Of a stretch of DNA of 64,000 bases, positions 38,662 through 45,971 are shown piece after piece (within the stretch, counting starts at the first letter, position 1; each line of letters starts with the position of its first letter). Below the pieces are notes generated by a model. That model made no database searches. It worked only from the letters and a program-made list of their open reading frames with translations, and was not told the DNA's origin. A program made the position numbers and the translations under genes. Source of the stretch: Rhodococcoides trifolii (GTDB lineage: Bacteria; Actinomycetota; Actinomycetes; Mycobacteriales; Mycobacteriaceae); contig NZ_BMCU01000002.1 of the NCBI RefSeq assembly GCF_014635345.1, positions 1,240,001-1,304,000 on the forward strand, in the 5' to 3' direction.

Positions 38662-39261
38662 CTAGCCGGTCTTGCGTGAGGACCGGTTCTTGCGACGCGA
38701 CGCGAGCTCGTCCTCGGGTGTCGGTTCGCTCTCGCCACCGTCGGCACGCTCGGCCGGGAAGTCGGCGATGGTTCCGGTGAGTTCGCGCATCGCACCGGAC
38801 ACCGCGATACCGAACACTCCCTGTCCGCCCTGGAGAAGATCGACCACCTCTTCGGCGGACGTGCACTCGTAGACGGTGGTGCCGTCCGAGAACAGGGTGA
38901 TCCGCGCCAGGTCGGCCACGCCACGACGGCGAAGGTGGTCGACGGCCACCCGGATGTTCTGCAGTGAGATACCGGTGTCGAGAAGCCGCTTCACGATCTT
39001 CAGGACCAGGATGTCCTTGAAGGAGTAGAGCCGCTGGCTCCCCGATCCGGCCGCCCCGCGGATGGACGGGACCACGAGGCCGGTCCTGGCCCAGTAGTCG
39101 AGTTGACGGTAGGTGATTCCGGCGATCTGGCAGGCGCTGGGTACGCGGTATCCGACGAGTTCGTCGGGAATGGAGTCGTCGGGGAACAAGCCCGGCTGAA
39201 CGTCGGCGACGTTCGGAGCGAGCAGCGTCATCTGCTCGGGCTCCTGCGGCTGATCTGCCAC
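38662..39261 (-). CDS. MerR-family transcriptional regulator (Rv1830-like)
   Basis: Protein of 199 residues from GTG 39261, which has AGGGAG seven bases upstream. MerR winged helix in the middle rather than at the very start: VGYRVPSACQIAGITYRQLDYWARTGLVVPSIRG and QRLYSFKDILVLKIVKRLLDTGISLQNIRVAVDHLRRRG, then a GTTVYECTSAEEVVDLLQGGQGVFGI sensor-like part and a disordered basic tail. No cysteines for metal sensing. Same place as Rv1830 / cg1633 in related genomes, in the garA-gcv cluster. A MerR-type palindrome 190 bases upstream may be its operator. Confidence 0.88.
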   Translation of the reverse strand: MADQPQEPEQMTLLAPNVADVQPGLFPDDSIPDELVGYRVPSACQIAGITYRQLDYWARTGLVVPSIRGAAGSGSQRLYSFKDILVLKIVKRLLDTGISLQNIRVAVDHLRRRGVADLARITLFSDGTTVYECTSAEEVVDLLQGGQGVFGIAVSGAMRELTGTIADFPAERADGGESEPTPEDELASRRKNRSSRKTG

Positions 39262-39450
39262 GTAAATACTCCCTCTCGGATCTCCCATTGCGCGCCCTGG
39301 CAACGAGTTCCGTACCGCCGGGCGTTCGGAGAACACAGTATGTGAAGACTACGCCCCCACCGACCCGACAACACGTCCTTCTCACGACCTCGACGCTTGC
39401 TGAACCGAACGCTATGGGTCCGAGCGGTCGCGATCAATGCGCCACGCCCA

Positions 39451-39479
39451 AACCTCAACCTCGAGTCGAGGGTGAGACT
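39451..39479. promoter_or_regulatory. Imperfect 29-bp palindrome, candidate MerR operator
   Basis: Two 14-base arms (aacctcaacctcga and tcgagggtgagact) around a single central base, symmetric at 11 of 14 positions. The CCTCAA/TTGAGG-like half-site is typical of MerR-family boxes such as those of SoxR. It lies between the MerR gene (start 39261) and the 3' end of the bifunctional nuclease gene, in the 227-base gap. Confidence 0.55.
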
Positions 39480-39488
39480 GAACTGTTA

Positions 39489-39962
39489 TCAACCGTCCGT
39501 GGCCTTGAAGTCGTCCGGTGACACCGACTCGAGGAACTCCTTGAACTTCTCGACCTCGTCCTCGCTCTCGTCGGGCATGATCAACCCCGCTTCGGCCAGC
39601 ACCGCTTCTTCGGCGAAGATCGGTACACCGGCACGCAAGGCGATCGCCACCGAGTCCGACGGACGGGCCGACACCCGGATGTTCTTCTCGAAGACCAGAT
39701 CTGCGTAGAACGTGCCCTCCTGGAGGTCCACGATCCGCACCTCTTTGAGCGTGTGCCCGAGTGCGGTCACAATGTCCCGAATCAAGTCATGGGTCAGCGG
39801 ACGCGGCGGCTGTACTCCCTGTTGCTCGAGCGCGATGGCGCTCGCCTCGGTCTGCCCGATCCAGATCGGAAGGTATCGATCACCGTCCGACTCACGGAGA
39901 AGGAGCACCGGTTGGTTCTGCGGTTGCTCGACCCGGATCCCGATCACGCGCATCTCGCTCAT
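39489..39962 (-). CDS. Bifunctional nuclease family protein (DUF151)
   Basis: Protein of 157 residues, ATG with GGGAGG eight bases upstream. DUF151/BFN domain: MRVIGIRVEQPQNQPVLLLRE, RYLPIWIGQTEASAIALEQQG, RPLTHDLIRDIVTALG and FYADLVFEKNIRVSARPSDSVAIALR. Plant members cut DNA and RNA; bacterial function is unclear. Lies between two MerR genes exactly as Rv1829 between Rv1828 and Rv1830. The last 25 residues are acidic. Confidence 0.9.
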   Translation of the reverse strand: MSEMRVIGIRVEQPQNQPVLLLRESDGDRYLPIWIGQTEASAIALEQQGVQPPRPLTHDLIRDIVTALGHTLKEVRIVDLQEGTFYADLVFEKNIRVSARPSDSVAIALRAGVPIFAEEAVLAEAGLIMPDESEDEVEKFKEFLESVSPDDFKATDG

Positions 39963-40079
39963 CGCGCCTGCCTCCCACCTGGTGTTTCTCGCAAGAAAAG
40001 TCGCGGCCGACAGGCCGCAACTCCAGTCTATTCACACTCCGTCGCCGCGATGGATCGACGGTCGTCGGCGTTGTGCGAG

Positions 40080-40811
40080 TCAACGATCGAGCATGCCTCG
40101 GACGGCTTGCTTCACGAGCGATGTGTGCAGCATCAGGGACAACGCGGCCAGTTCCCGAACGAGCTCCTCGGCGCGATCTCGGGCGCCGGCGTCTCGGCTC
40201 ATCGCCACGGGCCCCGCGATCTGCGCCACCAGACCTGCCTCGCGGTCGGCCGCGAGCTTGAACGCACGCAGGTGTCGCACCTCGAGACCGAACTCGGTCA
40301 TCGCGGACGCCGTTCGAGCCAGCACCACTGCCTCGTCGTCGTAGAAGCCGGCGGGTCCCGGAGTCACCAAGCCGCTCGAACGCAGCTGTGCCAGAAAGGC
40401 GTCGTCGATCCCGGCCCTTTCCAACAGGTCGGCCTTGCTCATCCTGGTCTGCGGATCCGCCAGAAATTCGTCCGGCGACACGCTGCCGGGGGCAACGGCC
40501 AGAGTTCGTGGTCGGCGAGCGAGGGGCGGGGCGAGCGCCGCGCTTCCCTCGTCCATCGCTTCGAGTTGCTCTTTGATCACCTTGAGCGGCAGGTACTGGT
40601 CGCGCTGCGCAGTCAGGACGTACCGCAGACGCTCACAATCCTCGATGGAGAAGCGCCGATAACCCGACGCGGTGCGCTCGGGCGAGATGAGTCCCTCCGC
40701 CTCGAGGAAACGAATCTTCGAGATGGTGACGTCGGGAAAGTCGGGCCGCAGTCGATCCAGGACGGAGCCGATCGACATCCCTCCGCGTGACTGCTGCCCG
40801 ACCGCTGTCAC
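40080..40811 (-). CDS. ftsR: MerR-family regulator FtsR
   Basis: Protein of 243 residues. MerR winged helix near the start: MSIGSVLDRLRPDFPDVTISKIRFLEAEGLISPERTASGYRRF and the dimerisation-side QRDQYLPLKVIKEQLEAMDEG; the C-terminal half repeats a helical MSKADLLERAGIDDAFLAQLRSSGLV module. GTG start overlaps the garA stop (GTGA). The adjacent position to garA/odhI matches FtsR of C. glutamicum and Rv1828 of M. tuberculosis; FtsR activates the cell-division gene ftsZ there. That role is inferred here. Confidence 0.88.
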   Translation of the reverse strand: MTAVGQQSRGGMSIGSVLDRLRPDFPDVTISKIRFLEAEGLISPERTASGYRRFSIEDCERLRYVLTAQRDQYLPLKVIKEQLEAMDEGSAALAPPLARRPRTLAVAPGSVSPDEFLADPQTRMSKADLLERAGIDDAFLAQLRSSGLVTPGPAGFYDDEAVVLARTASAMTEFGLEVRHLRAFKLAADREAGLVAQIAGPVAMSRDAGARDRAEELVRELAALSLMLHTSLVKQAVRGMLDR

Positions 40812-41305
40812 TGGCTGCCCGCACCTGCAGACGCTTCACCGATCTGGCTGCCGCCCGCGGAGCCGCGGGGACCGGTGAGGAACACGAGACGGAACTTGCC
40901 GATCTGTACCTCGTCGCCGTTCGCGAGCACGGCGGAGTCGACAGGTTCACGGTTCACGTACGTGCCGTTCAGGCTGCCGACGTCCACGACCTGGAAGTCG
41001 TCCTCTTCCTGTCGGAACTCGGCGTGCCGACGGCTGACGGTCACGTCGTCGAGAAAGATGTCGCTGTCGGGGTGGCGACCGGCCGAGGTGGTCGGCTGAT
41101 CGAGCAGAAAACGAGACCCGGCGTTCGGACCGCGCTTGACCACGAGAAGCGCCGACCCGACGGGCAGTCCTTCGACACCCGACACGGGGGCTTCCGTGTT
41201 CGACGGAGCGGCCTTGTCGAGCTCGTTCAGGAAATCTGCCCGGAAGACGGATGTCGTCTCTGCCGGCGATTCGCCGTACACGCCATCGTTGCCGTTATCG
41301 CTCAC
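40808..41305 (-). CDS. garA: FHA-domain glycogen accumulation regulator GarA/OdhI
   Basis: Protein of 165 residues, GTG with a strong GGAGGAG site. The phosphorylation motif ETTSVFR (16-22) precedes an FHA domain: GSRFLLDQPTTSAGRHPDSD and SRRHAEF, DVGSLNGTYVN. When unphosphorylated, GarA/OdhI binds and inhibits 2-oxoglutarate dehydrogenase and redirects carbon to glutamate; serine/threonine kinases such as PknG phosphorylate the ETTS threonines and switch it off. Sequence fully supports the family; the C-terminal about 15 residues are Gly/Ser/Ala-rich. Confidence 0.95.
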   Translation of the reverse strand: MSDNGNDGVYGESPAETTSVFRADFLNELDKAAPSNTEAPVSGVEGLPVGSALLVVKRGPNAGSRFLLDQPTTSAGRHPDSDIFLDDVTVSRRHAEFRQEEDDFQVVDVGSLNGTYVNREPVDSAVLANGDEVQIGKFRLVFLTGPRGSAGGSQIGEASAGAGSQ

Positions 41306-41522
41306 GTTTCTCCTCCTCGATCTGATCGCCCCGACTGACGCGGAAGGCAATTCAGGACATTCTCGGTCACGGTCGTCCGACTCGTGCTTCTTCGGCTTGT
41401 ACTTCTACGAACCATGCCGGTGCGACACGAGGTCCGGTCGTGACCTCTCGTGAGGACAATACCGACCGTACCTTGCGCGCGGGTGCGCATGGCGCTGCTT
41501 ACCGGTTGTTCGGCGGCAGACG

Positions 41523-41927
41523 TTATGCCTCTGTGATCGCCGCGTACGCCTCGGCGTCCAGCATCGCGTCGAGCAGATCGTCGAGTTCGGACTCCGAGTC
41601 CACCGCCAGGTCGACCAACCACCCTGCGCCGTACGGGTCCGAGTTCACCAACTCCGGGTCGCCGTCCAATTCACCGTTCACCGCAACGACTTTCGCGGAC
41701 AACGGGGAGTAGATATCGGACACGCTCTTCGTCGATTCGACCTCGCCGAGCGACTCCCCGGATGCGACGGCCTCGTCGACGGTCGGCAATTGCACGAACA
41801 CGACGTCGCCGAGCTGGGACTGTGCGAAGTCCGTGATACCCACCCGCACCGCCGTCGGTCCGGTGCGCTGCACCCATTCGTGCTCGGCCGTGTACTTCAA
41901 CTCGGTCGGGATATCGGTCTCGCTCAC
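41523..41927 (-). CDS. gcvH: Glycine cleavage system H protein
   Basis: Protein of 134 residues, GTG start. Carries the lipoyl arm of the glycine cleavage system on Lys67 in GEVESTKSVSD; the rest matches the family: YTAEHEWVQ, VGITDFAQSQLGDVVFVQLP, SPLSAKVVAVNGEL, DPYGAGWL. It precedes garA by 217 bases with no evident terminator between them; I see nothing else in that gap. Confidence 0.95.
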   Translation of the reverse strand: MSETDIPTELKYTAEHEWVQRTGPTAVRVGITDFAQSQLGDVVFVQLPTVDEAVASGESLGEVESTKSVSDIYSPLSAKVVAVNGELDGDPELVNSDPYGAGWLVDLAVDSESELDDLLDAMLDAEAYAAITEA

Positions 41928-42012
41928 CCTTACCAGTTCCTTTCGACGTGTCCATGGGCCGTCGGCCCGGGACGAGCGTATTTGCGCGCTCCGGCATCTC
42001 GCAAGACGACCC

Positions 42013-42612
42013 CTACTTCCGGTCGGCGCGGCCGACGACCGGAATCCGGCGCGCCACCCTGATGGCCTTGATCAGGTACAGAGCGCCCGTCCAGACGTAG
42101 AGCCCGGTCCCCCACACGAGCAGTGCGTGCCCGACCGGGTCGGCCACCACCGAGACCACCCAATCACCCTGCGCTGCAAGCAGAATGGGAAGAGCGGACA
42201 TGATGACGAACGTTGCTGCTTTACCGAGGTAGATGACGTCGGGCGGCGGCAACCCGCGGCTCTTGTAGACGAACATGGTCAACCCCAGAATCGCGTCCCG
42301 ACCGATGAGCAGCGCAGCGACCCACCACGGGATGATGCCGCGGACGGCGAACGCAACCAGCACGGTGACGACGAACAGTCGATCGACCAGCGGATCGAGA
42401 AGCGCACCGAGCCGCGAGGATTGGTCGAGAAGCCGCGCGAGCTTGCCGTCCAGCCAGTCCGTCGCACCGATGATCATCAACAGCGCGAGCGCCCAGCCGT
42501 CGGCCCTCGGACCCAGCAGCAGATACACGAATACCGGAATCCCCAGCAACCGCAGCAGACTCAGCGCGTTCGGTACCGTCACGATCCGGTCCTGTGACGT
42601 CGCTTCGGTCAT
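42013..42612 (-). CDS. pgsA2: CDP-alcohol phosphatidyltransferase (PgsA2-like)
   Basis: Protein of 199 residues with six hydrophobic helices. The CDP-alcohol transferase signature D-G-x2-A-R-x8-G-x3-D-x3-D appears as DGKLARLLDQSSRLGALLDPLVD. Makes a phospholipid head-group linkage from CDP-diacylglycerol; phosphatidylglycerophosphate or cardiolipin synthesis is likely, but the acceptor cannot be read from sequence. ATG 42612 starts MTEATSQDRIVTVPNALSLLR. Position matches Rv1822 upstream of gcvH. Confidence 0.87.
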   Translation of the reverse strand: MTEATSQDRIVTVPNALSLLRLLGIPVFVYLLLGPRADGWALALLMIIGATDWLDGKLARLLDQSSRLGALLDPLVDRLFVVTVLVAFAVRGIIPWWVAALLIGRDAILGLTMFVYKSRGLPPPDVIYLGKAATFVIMSALPILLAAQGDWVVSVVADPVGHALLVWGTGLYVWTGALYLIKAIRVARRIPVVGRADRK

Positions 42613-42661
42613 GGCGTCAGCCTGCCATACTGCCGGCCGTTCATCGGGATGCGAGAACGGC

Positions 42662-43285
42662 TCAGCGCCACGCGAAGACGGGCTGCTCGAAGTCGGCCAC
42701 GCGTGTGTGCCGACCCGCGAGTACGACCTCACGGAACTGGTGCACGATCGCCCCGGTCGGCGCATGGACCAGGGACTCCCGGAACGGCCACTGGATCACC
42801 GGACGCGGCGACTCGGGAATGGTGACGAACCGAACGTCGACATCGATCTCGGTGGCGGTCACCGAGTAGACCACCGCGACTTCGTCGTGGTTGACGAGGA
42901 CCGGGCCAGGCGCTTCGGCCGCCCATACGACGAACGGACGGATCACGAAGCCCGAACGAGTCACGTAGTCGTCGAGACGACCGAGAACGTCGGCGTCGGT
43001 CAACTCGAGTCCCACCTCCTCGTGCAATTCGCGAAGGGCGGCTCGAACAGCGGTTTCACCGGCGTCGACACTTCCTCCCGGCAGGGCGAACTGACCGGGG
43101 TGTGCGCGCATGGTGGTAGGGCGTCGGGTCAGGACGATGTGTCGCCGACCCGGTTCACCGGCGACCGCAATCACTACCGAGGCCATGCGGACGCCCTGCG
43201 GGGCACTCTCGTCGATCCCGCGTGGTTCGAACCCCGACAGCGCCTGCTCGATCGCGGATCGTTCGAGCCTGAAGTCCGATGCCAT
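42662..43285 (-). CDS. NUDIX hydrolase (CoA pyrophosphatase-like)
   Basis: Protein of 207 residues. Complete NUDIX box G-x5-E-x7-R-E-L-x-E-E-x-G in GSVDAGETAVRAALRELHEE, preceded by HIVLTRRPTTMRAHPGQFALPGG, which resembles the LLTKRS-x-L-x-HxGQ-x-x-FPGG region of CoA/CoA-ester pyrophosphatases. Substrate therefore probably a CoA derivative, not proven. GTG 43288 is an equally possible start one codon earlier. Ends 49 bases from the phosphatidyltransferase start. Confidence 0.85.
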   Translation of the reverse strand: MASDFRLERSAIEQALSGFEPRGIDESAPQGVRMASVVIAVAGEPGRRHIVLTRRPTTMRAHPGQFALPGGSVDAGETAVRAALRELHEEVGLELTDADVLGRLDDYVTRSGFVIRPFVVWAAEAPGPVLVNHDEVAVVYSVTATEIDVDVRFVTIPESPRPVIQWPFRESLVHAPTGAIVHQFREVVLAGRHTRVADFEQPVFAWR

Positions 43286-43325
43286 CACCAGACCATATCG
43301 CCCGGCGACGAACGGGATCGTCCGC

Positions 43326-44618
43326 TCAGGCCACGACGTCCGCGGCCCTGACGAACGGAGCCGACGAGTGCGGCAACACTCGCCCCGGCACCTCCGGAAC
43401 GAGAACGTCCACCGCTACCGCGTCGTCGAAGCGGTAAGGGTGACCCGAAAGAATCCCCGCGAAATGCTTGCGAAGCCGCGATACCTCGGCTCGGACGGTC
43501 AGCGTTCGCGAGCGGTCCCCGAAGAGGTCGTCGGCAAGTTCCGGAGCAGTCCGGCCGTCACGGTGGTGAGCCAGGACGAAGAGGATCTCCGCATGCCGGG
43601 GGGTGGCCTCGTGCGTCCACTCACCGACCGGTCCGGCGATGTGCACCGTCGCGCGCTCCGGATTTCTCAGATCCAGCGTGACATGGGTGGTTCCGGTCGC
43701 GGAGTCGTCCTCCGCGATTCGCACCAGCCAGCCGCCCGGCAACGCGTCGACGTCGCACAGACCCAAGGACGGCACCCAGAACCGACCCGGCGACACGTTG
43801 TCGGGCAACAGAACTCGGCTTCGAAGCGGCACCGACTCGACGGCCGCGACCCAACCGTGAGCGTCCACCGCCAGCGCCGGTCCTCGATGACGCGCGAGAA
43901 CCGGCGCCGCGATCGCTCGCAACCGATCGAGAGTGCATCGATGGTCCTCACGAAGATGCGACTCGGCGAGCCGGGCGACGGCGTCGACGAGGGCCAGAGT
44001 GGTCGGATGTACCGACCGAGCGGGTCCGCTCACATCGACCGCGCCGAGAACATCACCGGTTCGCGGATCTCGGATGGGCGCTCCGGCGCAGGTCCACGGA
44101 TGGTGACTGCGGACGTAGTGCTCGGCCGAGAAGATCTGAACGGCGCGGCGTGAGACCAGGGCCGTCCCGATTGCATTGGTACCCACGGAGTTCTCAGCCC
44201 AATTCGCCCCCTCGACGAACCCGAGTCGGTCCGCTCGGCCGAGGACCGTGGTGGTTCCGCTACGCCACAACACTCGCCCGGACCTGTCGGCGATGACCAA
44301 GATGTTCTCACCGTCGCGAACCACGGATTCGAGTCCGCGGCCCAGATCGTCCAGAACGTCGAACAGGCCGGACTGTCGACGGGCGAACTCGAGGTCGGAC
44401 ATGTCGATGGTCGGGGTATCGGGTGCGCGCTGTTCCGGGTCGACGCCGGCCGACATCAAGCGGCGCCACGAGTCGCCGATGACATCGCGTGGACGCGCCG
44501 GCGCCCGGTCGCCCGACATCGTCGCGTCGTAGACGGCAGTGAGGATCTGCGCGTAGCGGCGAGGGTCTTCCCCTGCCGCTACCGCAGCTTCCGGACCCGT
44601 CGAATGAACCATCGTCAT
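43326..44618 (-). CDS. GAF-domain transcriptional regulator, AcoR-like
   Basis: Protein of 430 residues, ATG with GGAG eight bases upstream. N-terminal part as in AcoR-type activators: SWRRLMSAGVDPEQ, then a GAF domain (about 75-210) with LVIADRSGRVLWRSG, FVEGANWAENSVGTNAIGTAL, QIFSAEHYVRSHHPWTCAGAPIRDP. The central AAA+ sigma54 domain of AcoR is absent. The C-terminal part RHAEILFVLAHHRDGRTAPELADDLFGD with TVRAEVSRLRKHF is a winged-helix DNA-binding domain. Such GAF regulators in actinobacteria control alcohol, diol and ketone catabolism; the dehydrogenase gene 42 bases away supports that. Confidence 0.85.
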   Translation of the reverse strand: MTMVHSTGPEAAVAAGEDPRRYAQILTAVYDATMSGDRAPARPRDVIGDSWRRLMSAGVDPEQRAPDTPTIDMSDLEFARRQSGLFDVLDDLGRGLESVVRDGENILVIADRSGRVLWRSGTTTVLGRADRLGFVEGANWAENSVGTNAIGTALVSRRAVQIFSAEHYVRSHHPWTCAGAPIRDPRTGDVLGAVDVSGPARSVHPTTLALVDAVARLAESHLREDHRCTLDRLRAIAAPVLARHRGPALAVDAHGWVAAVESVPLRSRVLLPDNVSPGRFWVPSLGLCDVDALPGGWLVRIAEDDSATGTTHVTLDLRNPERATVHIAGPVGEWTHEATPRHAEILFVLAHHRDGRTAPELADDLFGDRSRTLTVRAEVSRLRKHFAGILSGHPYRFDDAVAVDVLVPEVPGRVLPHSSAPFVRAADVVA

Positions 44619-44660
44619 TCAGTGTGCTCCGGATCACAGGTCGAACGCAACGAGACGACG

Positions 44661-45725
44661 TCAGCGTTCGCCACTGCCACCGACCGACGGATCCACGAGA
44701 ACCTTCATCTTCGTGCCGGCGTGCAACGCTTCGAAACCGTCGTCGATGACGCCGTCGAGGGAAATCTTGTCGACCCAACCCGTGGTGTCGTACTTGCCCT
44801 CCGCCATCAGCGCGATCACTGCGTCGTAGTCCGCCGACGTGTAACAGAGCGACCCTTGAATGCGTGACTCGTTCATCACGAGGTCGATCAGTGGCGTGCT
44901 GAGGGGCTTTTCGTAGATCGCGACACTGACCATCGGCTTGCGAGCACCCACACACCCGAGCGCCGTTTCGACCGAAGCCTGCACACCCGCAGCGTCGTAC
45001 ACCGCGTCGGCGCCGCGGCCGTCGGTGAGGTCCGCAACATAAGCCGGCACGTCGAGTGCCGTCGGATCCAGGGTCCTCGCGCCCAGCGCCTCGATGGACT
45101 TCCGCCGAGTCGTCGACGGTTCCACGACATACACGTTCTCGAGGCCTTTTCCACGGAGTGCGAACCACAGACCGATACCGATCGGGCCCGCTCCGAACAC
45201 CATCGCCGTGTCGTCGGACTTCGGTTCACCGAGTGTCGCAGCGTGATACGCCACGGACATCGGTTCGACGAGGGCCCCCAATTCCAGCGACACATTGTCG
45301 GGAAGGTGATGAATCATGTTTCTCGGAACGACCGTGAACTCGGCCATCCCGCCGTCGGACATCAACCCGTGGAAGCCGATCTGGGCGCAGATGTTGTAGT
45401 TGCCGGCACGGCACGGTCCGCAATGACCGCAGCGATACAGCGGTTCGATCGCGACCCGGTCGCCGACCGCGACGCCGGTGACGCCCGTGCCCACCTCGGC
45501 GACGGTGCCGGAGAACTCGTGGCCGAGGACGATCGGTAGTTGCTGACCGGTCAACGGGTGCGGTTCCGTCGGGATGAAGATCGGCCCTGCGTAGTACTCG
45601 TGCAGATCCGTTCCGCAGATCCCGTTGAAGCCGACCGCGACCTTGACCTGTCCGTGGCCGGGGGACGGCTCGGGGACGTCGGCGATCTCCACCTTGTTCG
45701 GGCCGTAGTACACAGCTGCGCGCAT
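44661..45725 (-). CDS. Zinc-dependent 2,3-butanediol dehydrogenase-like enzyme
   Basis: Protein of 354 residues, medium-chain dehydrogenase. Catalytic zinc ligands in GICGTDLHEY and LGHEFSG, structural zinc site CGHCGPCRAGNYNIC, Rossmann fold AMVFGAGPIGIGLWFALRGKG. The HEYYAGPIFIP stretch and the MNESRIQGSLCYTSADYDAVI end are characteristic of (R,R)-butanediol dehydrogenase/L-threonine dehydrogenase relatives. Oxidises a secondary alcohol with NAD in the family. Same strand as the regulator and divergent from the monooxygenase gene, sharing a 246-base promoter region with phased half-sites. Confidence 0.85.
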   Translation of the reverse strand: MRAAVYYGPNKVEIADVPEPSPGHGQVKVAVGFNGICGTDLHEYYAGPIFIPTEPHPLTGQQLPIVLGHEFSGTVAEVGTGVTGVAVGDRVAIEPLYRCGHCGPCRAGNYNICAQIGFHGLMSDGGMAEFTVVPRNMIHHLPDNVSLELGALVEPMSVAYHAATLGEPKSDDTAMVFGAGPIGIGLWFALRGKGLENVYVVEPSTTRRKSIEALGARTLDPTALDVPAYVADLTDGRGADAVYDAAGVQASVETALGCVGARKPMVSVAIYEKPLSTPLIDLVMNESRIQGSLCYTSADYDAVIALMAEGKYDTTGWVDKISLDGVIDDGFEALHAGTKMKVLVDPSVGGSGER

Positions 45726-45811
45726 CGGGTCTCACTCCTCGACATTCGTTCCGCAGGAACAACTCCTGCCGATGCATGTATGTCTATGTGGCCCGGAGCA
45801 CAGGGAGAAGG

Positions 45812-45900
45812 GTTGCAGGCCGTTGCATTCATCGTCCGTTCCCACTCGATCGGCCCGAAGGAAATCGTGCCTCCGAGACCTGCGTGCAACACGGTGCAAC
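45812..45900. promoter_or_regulatory. Four phased GTTGCA/TGCAAC half-sites between dehydrogenase and monooxygenase genes
   Basis: GTTGCA occurs at 45812-45817 and 45822-45827; its complement TGCAAC occurs at 45885-45890 and 45895-45900. Within each pair the spacing is exactly 10 bases, one helical turn, and the two pairs face each other. The longer match is GGGTTGCA-N4-GTTGCA read inwards from both sides. This symmetry in a divergent promoter region next to a GAF regulator suggests an operator. Confidence 0.6.
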
Positions 45901-45971
45901 CCTCGACATCCGGCCGAGAAACGAGTGTGCTGGGTCACAGCACACGCACACGATCAGCAAGGGAGTCGGTA

